Source of the DNA: Clostridiales bacterium UBA929
GTDB taxonomy: Bacteria > Bacillota > Clostridia > Oscillospirales > UBA929
NCBI GenBank assembly: GCA_002293625.1
Contig: DBDP01000149.1
Location: 16,938-33,789, forward strand
Direction: 5' to 3'
DNA length: 16,852 bases
How positions within the stretch are numbered: the stretch's first letter is position 1; the number at the start of each line of letters is the position of its first letter. The notes under the pieces are model-generated. The model was not told the DNA's origin. It saw only the letters and a list, made by a program, of their open reading frames with translations, and did not search any database. Below, one piece after another: positions 1 through 7,141 of this stretch. The position numbers were made by a program, and so were the translations under genes.

Positions 1-107
1 TGCGGCTCATTGAGGAAGCCGCGCTCGGCATAGAATTCCTGCTCGCCTGCGGTGAATACGAACTCTTCGCCGCATTCCTTGCATGTCAGGGTTTTGTCTT
101 CGTACAT
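1..107 (-). CDS. Zinc-ribbon domain protein, N-terminal part only
   Basis: The ATG at 105-107 opens a reading frame that runs off the left edge after 35 codons. The visible residues begin MYEDKTLTCKECGEEFVF and continue with a TAGEQEFYAERGF-like stretch. The CKEC pair (residues 9-12) is the first half of a zinc ribbon, and the FTAGEQEFY(A)ERGF segment is typical of the small probable zinc-ribbon proteins of Firmicutes; the second Cys pair would lie outside the window. A GAGGG Shine-Dalgarno sits about 6 nt before the ATG. The gene has its own consensus promoter and a structured leader (see 132-211 and 223-251), so it is probably transcribed independently of the acc/fab operon upstream. Molecular function is unknown; a nucleic-acid or metal-binding role is only a guess from the fold. 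Confidence 0.8.
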   Translation of the reverse strand, partial: MYEDKTLTCKECGEEFVFTAGEQEFYAERGFLNEP

Positions 108-131
108 GGTTTTCCCTCTTTCTGACTTTTG

Positions 132-211
132 CCCAAGAACCGGGTGCCGCTGAGGTAGTCCGCAGTCGCTGAGACACAGCGATATGGAAGCTCATAGCAG
201 GGGTACATGGG
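132..211 (-). ncRNA. Structured 5' leader: long imperfect hairpin, family not recognised
   Basis: Transcription from the promoter at 223-251 should start near 216 and give a leader of about 108 nt before the ATG at 107. Read on the minus strand, CCCAUGUACC (211-202) pairs with GGUUCUUGGG (141-132) with two U-U mismatches. UGAG pairs with CUCA and UCC with GGA further in. The tip is a perfect 6-bp stem, UCGCUG/CAGCGA. The whole 80-nt stretch therefore folds into one rod with internal loops, just before the Shine-Dalgarno. There is no U-run, so it looks like a 5' UTR element rather than a terminated small RNA. I do not recognise it as a named riboswitch, SRP RNA or tmRNA, and it is short for 6S RNA. 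Confidence 0.5.
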
Positions 212-222
212 TCATTTACTCT

Positions 223-251
223 ATTATAAAGTACGCCTGTTAGTTTGTCAA
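223..251 (-). promoter_or_regulatory. Consensus sigma-A promoter for the leader and zinc-ribbon gene
   Basis: On the minus strand TTGACA (251-246) and TATAAT (228-223) are separated by exactly 17 bp, a perfect match to the housekeeping consensus. Predicted start is near 216. Such a strong promoter on a very small gene suggests an abundant transcript or tight control through the leader. Confidence 0.85.
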
Positions 252-311
252 GCATAATAAACTATTTTTCTAACTTTTTTTGAACGAAGTATTGAAAGCG
301 GTGAAATAGCT

Positions 312-1949
312 CTATTCCTCAATGAATGCGCCGAATTTTCGAAACCGCGCATAACGGGTCTGCGGGTTTAGAGTGTAAGGATCGGACAGCGCGCCGAGCA
401 GCGTCTGCCGGATAACCTTCGCGATTCTCGCGCCCTCCAGATGAGCGCCGGAATACTCCGGGATAACGGCGTCCACAATATTCATCGAGAGCAGCTCCCG
501 CGCGGTAATCTTGAGTTTTTGGGCGGCCTCGTCCTCCCGGGACGGGTCTTTCCACAAAATCGTGGCACATCCGCGCGGAGAAATAACGGAATATATGGCG
601 TTTTCCAGCATAAAACATTTGTCGGCGACCGCCAGCGCCAGCGCGCCGCCTGAACCGCCCTCACCGGTAAAGAGCGTCAGAATCGGAGTATCCAGAGAAG
701 ACATCTCCATCAAGTTACGCGCAATCGCTTCTCCCTGTCCCCGTTCCTCCGCGCCGATGCCGCAGAACGCGCCCGCCGTATCGACAATGCAAATAACCGG
801 GCGTCGGAATTTCTCCGCCTGTTTCATCAGGCGCAAGGCTTTGCGGTAGCCTTCGGGATGGGGCATCCCAAAATTGCGGGCGATGTTTTCCTTGGTGTTC
901 TTTCCCTTCGACTGCCCGATTACCGTCACGGGGCAACCGTCCAGCAGCGCCATACCGCCCGTGATAGCGGCGTCGTCCCCGAACAGCCGGTCGCCGTGGA
1001 ACTCCAAAAAGTCATCAAAGACCAAGCCGATCCAGTCTTGCGAGCAAGGTCTGTTTTTGTGATAGAGAGCTTCTTTATTGACCTGAGGTGATCCGTTTGG
1101 AATATCCGGCAGATTAAAGGTGGTTACCTCGATGTCGGAGGAAGGGATGTGCCATTTAAGCAGCTTCGCGAGCGTTTCCCGCATCTCCTCACGGGGAATT
1201 ATCGCATCAATAAAACCATGCTCCAACACAAACTCCGCCTTTTGAAACCCTTCGGGCAGCTTGGAGCGGATGGTGCTTTCAATGACGCGCGGTCCCGCGA
1301 AACCGACCAGTGCGCCCGGTTCCGCAAGAATGATATCGCCCAGCATCGCAAACGATGCCGTAACGCCGCCCGTTGTCGGGTCAGTAAGCACCGTGATGTA
1401 GAGCAGCCCTTTCGCGCTGTGCCGTCCCACGGCGGCGCTTACCTTTGCCATCTGCATCAGCGACAGGATGCCCTCCTGCATACGCGCACCGCCGGACGCC
1501 GTGAACAGAATCACCGGCAGGCGGCGTTCCGTCGCGTTTTCAAACAGGCGCGTCAGACGTTCTCCCAAGGCGCTGCCCATCGAACCCATCATAAAGCGCG
1601 TATCCATCACGCCGATCATGCAGGGTAAACCGTTGATTTTGCAGTCGCCGGTGATGACGGCGTCGTTGAGACCGTGCCGAACCCGCAACGCGGCTGTCTT
1701 TTCGGAGTATCCTTCAAACCCCAGCGGATTCTCCGAACGGATTCCGGCGTCATGTTCAACGAAGCTACCCGCGTCGCATATCGCGCGCAGACGCTCAGGC
1801 GCGGTCATGCGCCCGTTTGTTTTTTTTCGTTCCGGTTTGGGCGGCTCGGTCTTAACGGGTTCCGGCGGTACGCCAGTAACGGGCGTGCTGCCCGCCGCCG
1901 GCTTGTCGATTGAGATATAGCGGGCTTTTTTGAACAGATCCACGAGCAT
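312..1949 (-). CDS. accDA: Acetyl-CoA carboxylase carboxyltransferase, fused beta-alpha subunits (AccD-AccA)
   Basis: One 545-residue chain carries both carboxyltransferase subunits, which transfer CO2 from carboxybiotin on AccB to acetyl-CoA to make malonyl-CoA. Residues about 48-262 match AccD: SGGARMQEG (152-160), LTDPTTGGVTASFAMLGD (188-205) and GFAGPRVIE (216-224). Residues about 285-545 match AccA: FDDFLEFHGDR, RNFGMPHPEGYRKALRLM, GAEERGQGEAIARN and GEGGSGGALALAVADK (429-444). Usual subunits are separate proteins of roughly 290-320 residues each. The N-terminal Cys4 zinc ribbon of AccD is missing: residues 1-47 hold no cysteine and are a Pro/Lys-rich tail instead. The usual SPEG motif of AccA reads SPRG (457-460). 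The ATG is 2 nt after the accC stop, with GAGGGG inside the end of accC as Shine-Dalgarno. Last gene of the operon. Confidence 0.95.
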   Translation of the reverse strand: MLVDLFKKARYISIDKPAAGSTPVTGVPPEPVKTEPPKPERKKTNGRMTAPERLRAICDAGSFVEHDAGIRSENPLGFEGYSEKTAALRVRHGLNDAVITGDCKINGLPCMIGVMDTRFMMGSMGSALGERLTRLFENATERRLPVILFTASGGARMQEGILSLMQMAKVSAAVGRHSAKGLLYITVLTDPTTGGVTASFAMLGDIILAEPGALVGFAGPRVIESTIRSKLPEGFQKAEFVLEHGFIDAIIPREEMRETLAKLLKWHIPSSDIEVTTFNLPDIPNGSPQVNKEALYHKNRPCSQDWIGLVFDDFLEFHGDRLFGDDAAITGGMALLDGCPVTVIGQSKGKNTKENIARNFGMPHPEGYRKALRLMKQAEKFRRPVICIVDTAGAFCGIGAEERGQGEAIARNLMEMSSLDTPILTLFTGEGGSGGALALAVADKCFMLENAIYSVISPRGCATILWKDPSREDEAAQKLKITARELLSMNIVDAVIPEYSGAHLEGARIAKVIRQTLLGALSDPYTLNPQTRYARFRKFGAFIEE

Positions 1950-1951
1950 GA

Positions 1952-3289
1952 TTAAAACATCCCCTCAATGGTATCCACCGAATAATCCCCATTGCAAAAA
2001 GCGTCCAGCGCCAACAGGCGCAAATGAAAATCACAGTTGGTGACGACACCTTCCACCAAAAACTCCGCCATCGCCCTTTTCATACGTGCCAGCGCTTCGG
2101 CACGGCTGTGTCCGTGTACGATCAGTTTGGTCAGCAGAGAATCGTAATACGGCGGCACGGTATACCCCTGATAGATCGCGGAATCGACCCGCACGCCGGG
2201 TCCTCCCGGCACATGCAATCCGGCAATTGTCCCCGGACGGGGCGCGAAACCTTTCTCCGGGTCTTCGGCGTTGACGCGGCACTCCATCGCGTGCCCTTTA
2301 AGGCTGATATCCTCCTGCGCGTAGCCGAGCGGCGCGCCCAGCGCGATGCGTATCTGTTCCGAAACAAGGTCAATGCCTGTAACCAGCTCGGTTACGGGAT
2401 GCTCCACTTGAATACGCGGATTCATCTCCATGAAGTAGTATTGCCCGTCCGCGCCGACAAGAAACTCGATTGTTCCGGCACCGTAATACCCCGCCGCCCG
2501 CGCGAGATTCACCGCCGCCTCGCCCATTTCGGCGCGTTTCTTGGTGGTTAAGAACGGACTCGGCGATTCCTCCAGCAACTTTTGGTGTCTGCGCTGGAGC
2601 GAACACTCCCGCTCATAGAGGTGTACAACGGTTCCGTGGCGGTCGCCCAAAATTTGAAACTCAACATGGCGGGGATGCTCAATGTACTTTTCCATATACA
2701 GCCGCCCGTCTCCGAAGAAAGACTGCGCTTCCGCCGAAGCCGCGCTGTAGGCCGCCGCCACTTCCTTCATTTCCCGTAACAAACGGATACCGCGTCCGCC
2801 GCCGCCTGCCGCCGCCTTCAGCATCAGCGGGAACCCGATCGCTTCCGCGCAATTCTCCGCGGCTTTTACATCGGGCAGAGCGCCGTTCGAACCGGGTACC
2901 ACCGGCACCCCGGCATTCCGCGCCGTTTCGATGGCACGGGCTTTATCGCCAAGCAGGAGAAGCGCTTTGGGAGAGGGACCGATAAACGTCAGACCGTATT
3001 CCTCGCATTGCCGCGCGAAGTCCGCGTTTTCCGACAGATACCCGTAACCCGGATGAATCGCGTCGGCATGGGACGCCAGCGCGGCGCTGATGATTTGGTT
3101 CGCGTTGAGATAACTGTCCCGCGACGGCGCGGGACCGATGCAAACGCTCTCGTCGGCAAGCTGCGTGTGCAGCGCGTCGCGGTCCGCTTCGGAATACACC
3201 GCAACACTGACAATCCCCATATCGCGGCAGGCGCGGATTACACGCACCGCGATCTCCCCGCGGTTGGCGATTAAAATCTTCTCAAACAT
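1952..3289 (-). CDS. accC: Biotin carboxylase subunit of acetyl-CoA carboxylase
   Basis: This ATP-grasp enzyme carboxylates the biotin carried on AccB, using ATP and bicarbonate. At 445 residues it matches the usual length (about 450). It begins MFEKILIANRGEIAVRVIRA, the family start. HPGYGYLSEN is at 79-88, K116 and K158 are candidate ATP-binding lysines, and the glycine-rich ATP loop AAAGGGGRGIR is at 159-169. EMNPRIQVEHPVTE (288-301) carries the metal-binding Glu and active-site Arg, and CRVNAEDP (337-344) is also present. There is no fused biotinyl domain, so it depends on the separate accB upstream. The ATG lies 6 nt after the fabZ stop with only a weak purine stretch in front, so translation may be coupled to fabZ. 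Confidence 0.97.
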   Translation of the reverse strand: MFEKILIANRGEIAVRVIRACRDMGIVSVAVYSEADRDALHTQLADESVCIGPAPSRDSYLNANQIISAALASHADAIHPGYGYLSENADFARQCEEYGLTFIGPSPKALLLLGDKARAIETARNAGVPVVPGSNGALPDVKAAENCAEAIGFPLMLKAAAGGGGRGIRLLREMKEVAAAYSAASAEAQSFFGDGRLYMEKYIEHPRHVEFQILGDRHGTVVHLYERECSLQRRHQKLLEESPSPFLTTKKRAEMGEAAVNLARAAGYYGAGTIEFLVGADGQYYFMEMNPRIQVEHPVTELVTGIDLVSEQIRIALGAPLGYAQEDISLKGHAMECRVNAEDPEKGFAPRPGTIAGLHVPGGPGVRVDSAIYQGYTVPPYYDSLLTKLIVHGHSRAEALARMKRAMAEFLVEGVVTNCDFHLRLLALDAFCNGDYSVDTIEGMF

Positions 3290-3295
3290 ATCTCT

Positions 3296-3721
3296 TTAAC
3301 CGACGGCGAACGAGACCGTCGCCGTGGCGGCGAGTGTCTCCCCTACATATGCGGCGCATTCGGCGAAACCAAAACCCATTTTTATCTTTGTGAGTGCCGC
3401 TTCCAGCCGCAATACATCTCCCGGCAAGACTTTTCGCCGGATTCTCGCCTTCTCTACCCCGGTCATAAACCCGGTTTTATTCTCGTTTCCGGGCATGGAG
3501 AGCAGCGACACCGCGCCGGTTTGCGCCAGCGCTTCAATGATAATTACACCCGGCAGAACCGGCATACCCGGAAAATGCCCGGCAAAGAAAGCCTCATCGC
3601 CGGTGACGCGCCAAAAGGCTTTCGCGCTGATACCGGGCGTCATCTCGGTTACTTCGTCAAGGAAAAGAAACGGATCTCTGTGCGGCAGGACTTTCATAAT
3701 CTGTTCGCGGTTCAAAATCAT
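3296..3721 (-). CDS. fabZ: 3-hydroxyacyl-[acyl-carrier-protein] dehydratase
   Basis: This hot-dog fold enzyme dehydrates 3-hydroxyacyl-ACP to trans-2-enoyl-ACP in the elongation cycle. The 141-residue length is normal for FabZ and much shorter than FabA. PHRDPFLFLDEV (13-24) is the family N-terminal motif. GHFPGMPVLPGVIIIEALAQ (48-67) holds the catalytic pair, His49 and Glu63. The ATG at 3721 follows the accB stop by 4 nt and has purine-rich GAGG sites upstream. The gene sits between accB and accC, a common Firmicutes arrangement that ties chain elongation to malonyl-CoA supply. No second fabZ or fabA is visible here. Confidence 0.95.
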   Translation of the reverse strand: MILNREQIMKVLPHRDPFLFLDEVTEMTPGISAKAFWRVTGDEAFFAGHFPGMPVLPGVIIIEALAQTGAVSLLSMPGNENKTGFMTGVEKARIRRKVLPGDVLRLEAALTKIKMGFGFAECAAYVGETLAATATVSFAVG

Positions 3722-3725
3722 ACCT

Positions 3726-4148
3726 CTAAACCTCTGATTTTATAGTAAATAAGGATTGCCCAAACTCCACCATCGCGCCGTTTTCCGCCAATATTTCTTC
3801 AACGGTGCCGTCGCAGGTGGATTCAATCTCGTTAAAGAGCTTCATCGCCTCGATGATACACAGCGTATCACCTTTCTTCACCTTCTGCCCAACGCGCGCA
3901 AACGGTTCCGCTCCCGGTTCGGGAGCCTCGTAAAACACACCCACGAGCGGCGCGGTTACAAGCTCGCGTCCGGCTTTTGCCGTTTCGGGTCTTGACGACG
4001 AGGTAGAAGGGACATAATGCGTGACACGCGTAGATGGTTCCACGCTCTCCCGCATGACCTCTATCTCACCGTCACCCAACTTGACCCTAACATGCATCGC
4101 GTCCGGTACGCTTTTTAGCGCGTACTCAAACAATTCTTTCAAATCCAT
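3726..4148 (-). CDS. accB: Biotin carboxyl carrier protein of acetyl-CoA carboxylase
   Basis: This small carrier shuttles carboxybiotin between AccC and the carboxyltransferase. It has 140 residues. The N-terminal part (1-35) is the short helical/strand region typical of AccB, followed by a Ser/Thr/Pro/Ala linker (about 36-65) and a biotinyl domain (about 66-138). The biotinylation motif EAMK is at 100-103, so Lys103 should carry biotin. The thumb-like insertion (APEPGAEPFARVG) is present, which distinguishes AccB from other biotinyl domains. The ATG lies 3 nt after the fabF stop, with AAAGGCGG as Shine-Dalgarno in the fabF tail. Confidence 0.95.
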   Translation of the reverse strand: MDLKELFEYALKSVPDAMHVRVKLGDGEIEVMRESVEPSTRVTHYVPSTSSSRPETAKAGRELVTAPLVGVFYEAPEPGAEPFARVGQKVKKGDTLCIIEAMKLFNEIESTCDGTVEEILAENGAMVEFGQSLFTIKSEV

Positions 4149-4151
4149 CGG

Positions 4152-5363
4152 CTAATCCGCCTTTCCAAGCAATATCGAAGCGTTGTGTCCGCCGAAACCA
4201 AACGAGTTGCTCAGCGCTGTTCGGAGGTCGGCGCGGCGCGCCGTATTCGGCACGACATCGATGTCACATTCGGGATCCGGCTCGCGGTACCCGATGGTGG
4301 GTGGCAAAATCCCATCTCTCAGCGCTAGCAGGGAAAAAGCCGTTTCTATGCCACCCGCCGCACCCAGCAAATGCCCTGTCATCGATTTGGTCGAGCTGAT
4401 CGGCGGCGGGGAGGAAAACGTTTTTTTGATCGCCAGCACTTCCGCTTTGTCACCCTGCGGCGTGCTGGTACCGTGCGTGTTGATGTAGTCAACGGAGTTT
4501 AACCCCGCTTCGCCCAACGCCAGCCGCATTGCGGCGGCGGCACCGTTTCCTTCGGGATCGGGTCCCGTGATATGGAAAGCGTCGGACGTCGCCCCGTAGC
4601 CCAGCACTTCGCCGTATACCTTCGCGCCGCGCCGGACGGCGGACGCTTCGCTCTCTAAAATCAGAATCCCCGCGCCTTCACCGATGACGAAGCCGTTGCG
4701 GCGTATGTCAAAAGGAATAGAAGCGTTCTCCGGGTCTGTTGAATCGGACAGCGCCGTCATGTTGGAAAATCCGGCAACAGAGATCGGCGTGACCGCCGCT
4801 TCGGCTCCTCCCGTAATGCAGAAATCCAGAATCCCGTGCTTTATATTCCGAAACGCTTCCCCGATGGCGTGAACGCTTGTCGCGCACGCGGAAACGGGTG
4901 CGTAGGATACGCCCTTCGCGCCGTATTGGATCGAAAGCAACCCCGCCGCCATATTGGGGATCATCATCGGCACATAAAACGGGGACACACGCCCCGGTCC
5001 CTTTTCCATCAGAGCGGTGTGCTGTTCCTCATGCGTCTTGATGCCGCCGATCCCGCTTCCCACAATCACACCCGCGCGGTACGGATCGGTAAAAGCAGGA
5101 GTTCCCGCATCCTCCATCGCCATATGCGCGGTTGCCAGAGCGAAATGGCAGAAACGGTCGTTGCGGCGGGTAAGTTTTTTATCCACAAAATCGTTTGGGT
5201 CAAACCCCTTAACTTCCGCCGCGTTCTTAACCTTGAAATCGGTCGTGTCGAAGAGCGTGATCGGCGCGATACCCAGCGCGCCGGACACGATTCCCTTCCA
5301 CGCCACTTCCGTCCCGATGCCGACCGGCGTAATCAAACCGATCCCGGTGACAAATACTCTCAA
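4152..5363 (-). CDS. fabF: 3-oxoacyl-[acyl-carrier-protein] synthase II
   Basis: This condensing enzyme extends acyl-ACP with malonyl-ACP. I start it at a TTG (5361-5363), giving 403 residues beginning MRVFVTGIGLITPVG, which aligns with the N-terminus of known FabF proteins. An AGGGGG Shine-Dalgarno sits 7 nt upstream. A longer frame back to an ATG at 5477 exists, but the extra 38 codons are made of the palindromic element at 5391-5492 and resemble no FabF. Catalytic residues are Cys160 (SACATS), His297 (NTHGTSTP), Lys326 (STKSMTGH) and His331. NSFGFGGHN (386-394) is the C-terminal glycine-rich loop, and the SMTGHLLGAAGG block is intact. The gene is separated from fabG by 132 bp, the largest gap in the operon, which is explained by the inserted element. 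Confidence 0.95.
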   Translation of the reverse strand: MRVFVTGIGLITPVGIGTEVAWKGIVSGALGIAPITLFDTTDFKVKNAAEVKGFDPNDFVDKKLTRRNDRFCHFALATAHMAMEDAGTPAFTDPYRAGVIVGSGIGGIKTHEEQHTALMEKGPGRVSPFYVPMMIPNMAAGLLSIQYGAKGVSYAPVSACATSVHAIGEAFRNIKHGILDFCITGGAEAAVTPISVAGFSNMTALSDSTDPENASIPFDIRRNGFVIGEGAGILILESEASAVRRGAKVYGEVLGYGATSDAFHITGPDPEGNGAAAAMRLALGEAGLNSVDYINTHGTSTPQGDKAEVLAIKKTFSSPPPISSTKSMTGHLLGAAGGIETAFSLLALRDGILPPTIGYREPDPECDIDVVPNTARRADLRTALSNSFGFGGHNASILLGKAD

Positions 5364-5390
5364 TGATAAACCCCCTATATCAGTTGTGTC

Positions 5391-5492
5391 GCTCAAAAAA
5401 CTTCCCGCTTCGGTTTGCGACACCGCACCAGAGGTGCCTGCTCGCAAACGCTCCGCTCGTTCGCCTTCGGCGAACATGAAGTTTTGTTGAGC
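5391..5492. repeat. Palindromic intergenic element between fabG and fabF
   Basis: The ends form a near-perfect inverted repeat: GCTCAAAAAACTTC (5391-5404) against GAAGTTTTGTTGAGC (5478-5492). Nested inside are GTTTGCGA/TCGCAAAC (5413-5420 and 5442-5449), GCACC-AGA-GGTGC (5425-5437) and GTTCGCC-TTC-GGCGAAC (5459-5475). It fills most of the fabG-fabF gap, 3 nt after the fabG stop. The 17-bp GTTCGCC hairpin and its flanks resemble the hairpin in the fabH leader (8109-8125). It carries no coding capacity of its own, although a frame passes through it into fabF. It is probably a small non-autonomous repeat that folds in the mRNA. Confidence 0.75.
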
Positions 5493-5495
5493 TTC

Positions 5496-6224
5496 TTATA
5501 AAGCCAGTCCCCCATCTACTTGCAGCACTTGCCCCGTGATGTAGGATGCCGCTTCCGAAGCCAAAAATCCGACCGCCGCCGCGATTTCTGCGGGCTGCCC
5601 CGCGCGTTCCAGCGTAACGCGCTCCAAAACGCGCTTCGCGGCTTCCTCCGGCACGGCTTCGGTCATATCGGTCTCAATCCAGCCCGGCGCGACTGCGTTG
5701 ACGGTGACGCCGCGCTTCCCTACTTCCTTCGCAAGGGACTTTGTCAGACCGATCAAGCCCGCTTTCGACGCGGCGTAATTGCACTGCCCCGCGTTTCCGG
5801 TGACGCCCGACACCGAGGCGATGTTAATAATCCGCCCGGCGGGTGATTTAAGCAAGTACCTCAGAGCGGCACGGCAGAGATAAAAAGCGCCGTTCAGATT
5901 CACGCGCAGCACTTCGTCAAACTGCTCGTCGGTCATCCGCATCAAAAGATTGTCCCGCGTCAGACCGGCGTTATTGACCAGCACGTCGAGCCGCCCGAAG
6001 CGCTCGGTGGTTTTCGCGACCCAGTCTTTGCAAACGGCGGCGTCCGCACAGTCGCCGGACAATATAAGCGTTTCCGTTTCGCATTTCGCCGCCACGGTTT
6101 TAGCTTTTTCCACATTTCCGCGGCAGCAGAGAACAACATCTAAACCCAAACGCGACAGTTCCCGTGCCGCCGCCGCGCCGATTCCCCTGCTCGCGCCCGT
6201 AACCAGCGCCACCCGCCTATCCAT
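5496..6224 (-). CDS. fabG: 3-oxoacyl-[acyl-carrier-protein] reductase
   Basis: This NADPH-dependent short-chain dehydrogenase reduces 3-oxoacyl-ACP to 3-hydroxyacyl-ACP. I start it at the ATG at 6222-6224, giving 242 residues beginning MDRRVALVTGASRGIG. The start overlaps the end of fabK by 8 bp, with GGAGGG 8 nt upstream; a longer frame adds 15 residues unlike the family. The nucleotide loop TGASRGIG is at 9-16 and NNAG at 84-87. The catalytic Ser137, Tyr150 and Lys154 lie in NIASVSG and NYAASKAG. The C-terminus ITGQVLQVDGGLAL is typical. The overlap implies translational coupling to fabK. Confidence 0.95.
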   Translation of the reverse strand: MDRRVALVTGASRGIGAAAARELSRLGLDVVLCCRGNVEKAKTVAAKCETETLILSGDCADAAVCKDWVAKTTERFGRLDVLVNNAGLTRDNLLMRMTDEQFDEVLRVNLNGAFYLCRAALRYLLKSPAGRIINIASVSGVTGNAGQCNYAASKAGLIGLTKSLAKEVGKRGVTVNAVAPGWIETDMTEAVPEEAAKRVLERVTLERAGQPAEIAAAVGFLASEAASYITGQVLQVDGGLAL

Positions 6225-7140
6225 GCAGCAAGCCCTCCGCCTGCGTAAACATGTCAGTGATAATCTCACGGCAAGTTTTGCGGCTGTTCAGCATTCCGGC
6301 GATCTGACCGCACATGAACGAACCTTCCTCAAGGTTGCCGTCTTTCACCGCTTTGCGCAGGGAACCGACCAAGAACTCTTCCATCACTTCAAGGGGTTGG
6401 TTTTCTTTTTCCATCGCGAGCATTTTACGCGTGGAGGGCGTTTTCAAGCACCGTACCGGATGTCCGCCGGAACGCCCGGTCACGGCGGTGCCGGTGTCCT
6501 TCGCGTCCAATACGCGCTGTTTGTAGATTTCATGGATACCGCACTCCTCCGCGGTTAGGAACACCGTGCCGCACTGTACGCCGGACGCGCCCAGCATAAA
6601 CGCCGCCGCGATTCCGCGCCCGTCGGCGATGCCGCCCGCCGCGATTACGGGAATCTTCACAGCGTCGGCAACCTGCGGCACAAAGCACATCGTCGTCAGG
6701 TCGCCGATATGCCCTCCGGCTTCGCAGCCCTCGCATATCACGGCGTCCGCGCCGAGCCGCTCCATCCTCGAAGCCAAAGCAACCGATGCGACGACGGGGA
6801 TTACCGTGACACCCGCGTCTTTCCAGTGCTCCATATACACACCCGGACTGCCCGCGCCGGTCGTCACGATTTTTACCTTCTCGTCCAAAACCAGCTGCGC
6901 CAAATCGTCGGCGTTTGGGCTCATCAGCATGATGTTCAGCCCAAACGGTTTATCCGTGAGCGTTCGCGCTTTTTGAATCTCTGTGCGAATGGCATCTGCC
7001 GGAGCGCTCCCCCCGGCAATCAGCCCCAGCCCACCCGCGTTGGAAACGGCTGCGGCAAGGGTGGCGTCGGCGATCCACGCCATACTGCCCTGTATAATCG
7101 GGTACTCTGTTTTCAAAAGTTCTGTTACGGCTGTCTTCAC
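6217..7140 (-). CDS. fabK: FMN-dependent enoyl-[acyl-carrier-protein] reductase II
   Basis: This flavoenzyme performs the last reduction of each elongation cycle and replaces FabI in many Firmicutes. It has 307 residues in a nitronate-monooxygenase-like TIM barrel. PIIQGSMAW is at 14-22, SNAGGLGLI at 33-41, and EGCEAGGHIGD (137-147) places His144 exactly where the catalytic His144 of pneumococcal FabK lies. VIAAGGIADGRG (165-176) and GASGVQCGTVF (184-194) form the FMN phosphate site. The start is a GTG at 7138-7140, one base after the fabH stop, with GGAGG 6 nt upstream. FabK enzymes are known to be insensitive to triclosan. The usual neighbours acpP and fabD are absent on both sides. Confidence 0.95.
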   Translation of the reverse strand: MKTAVTELLKTEYPIIQGSMAWIADATLAAAVSNAGGLGLIAGGSAPADAIRTEIQKARTLTDKPFGLNIMLMSPNADDLAQLVLDEKVKIVTTGAGSPGVYMEHWKDAGVTVIPVVASVALASRMERLGADAVICEGCEAGGHIGDLTTMCFVPQVADAVKIPVIAAGGIADGRGIAAAFMLGASGVQCGTVFLTAEECGIHEIYKQRVLDAKDTGTAVTGRSGGHPVRCLKTPSTRKMLAMEKENQPLEVMEEFLVGSLRKAVKDGNLEEGSFMCGQIAGMLNSRKTCREIITDMFTQAEGLLHG

Positions 7141-7141
7141 G

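Noticed and set aside
1..107. The idea that the separate zinc-ribbon protein replaces the ribbon lost from AccDA.
   Set aside because: It belongs to a different small zinc-ribbon family and has its own promoter and leader; adjacency alone is not evidence.
132..211. 6S RNA or SRP RNA assignment for the leader.
   Set aside because: Too short for 6S RNA, and the conserved SRP apical-loop sequence is absent; left as an unassigned structured leader.
7..255. An 82-residue minus-strand reading frame.
   Set aside because: It begins at the -35 box and runs through the leader RNA and the zinc-ribbon gene in another frame; no ribosome site.
251..311. An intrinsic terminator for the fab/acc operon.
   Set aside because: There are T-runs but no convincing GC-rich stem downstream of the accDA stop.
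1149..1628. Plus-strand reading frames opposite accDA, including one of 159 codons.
   Set aside because: Shadow frames of a well-supported conserved gene; Arg/His-rich, low-complexity products without domains.
5364..5477. A 38-codon N-terminal extension of FabF from an ATG at 5477.
   Set aside because: The codons come from the palindromic element, resemble no FabF, and the TTG at 5363 has a well-spaced AGGGGG site.
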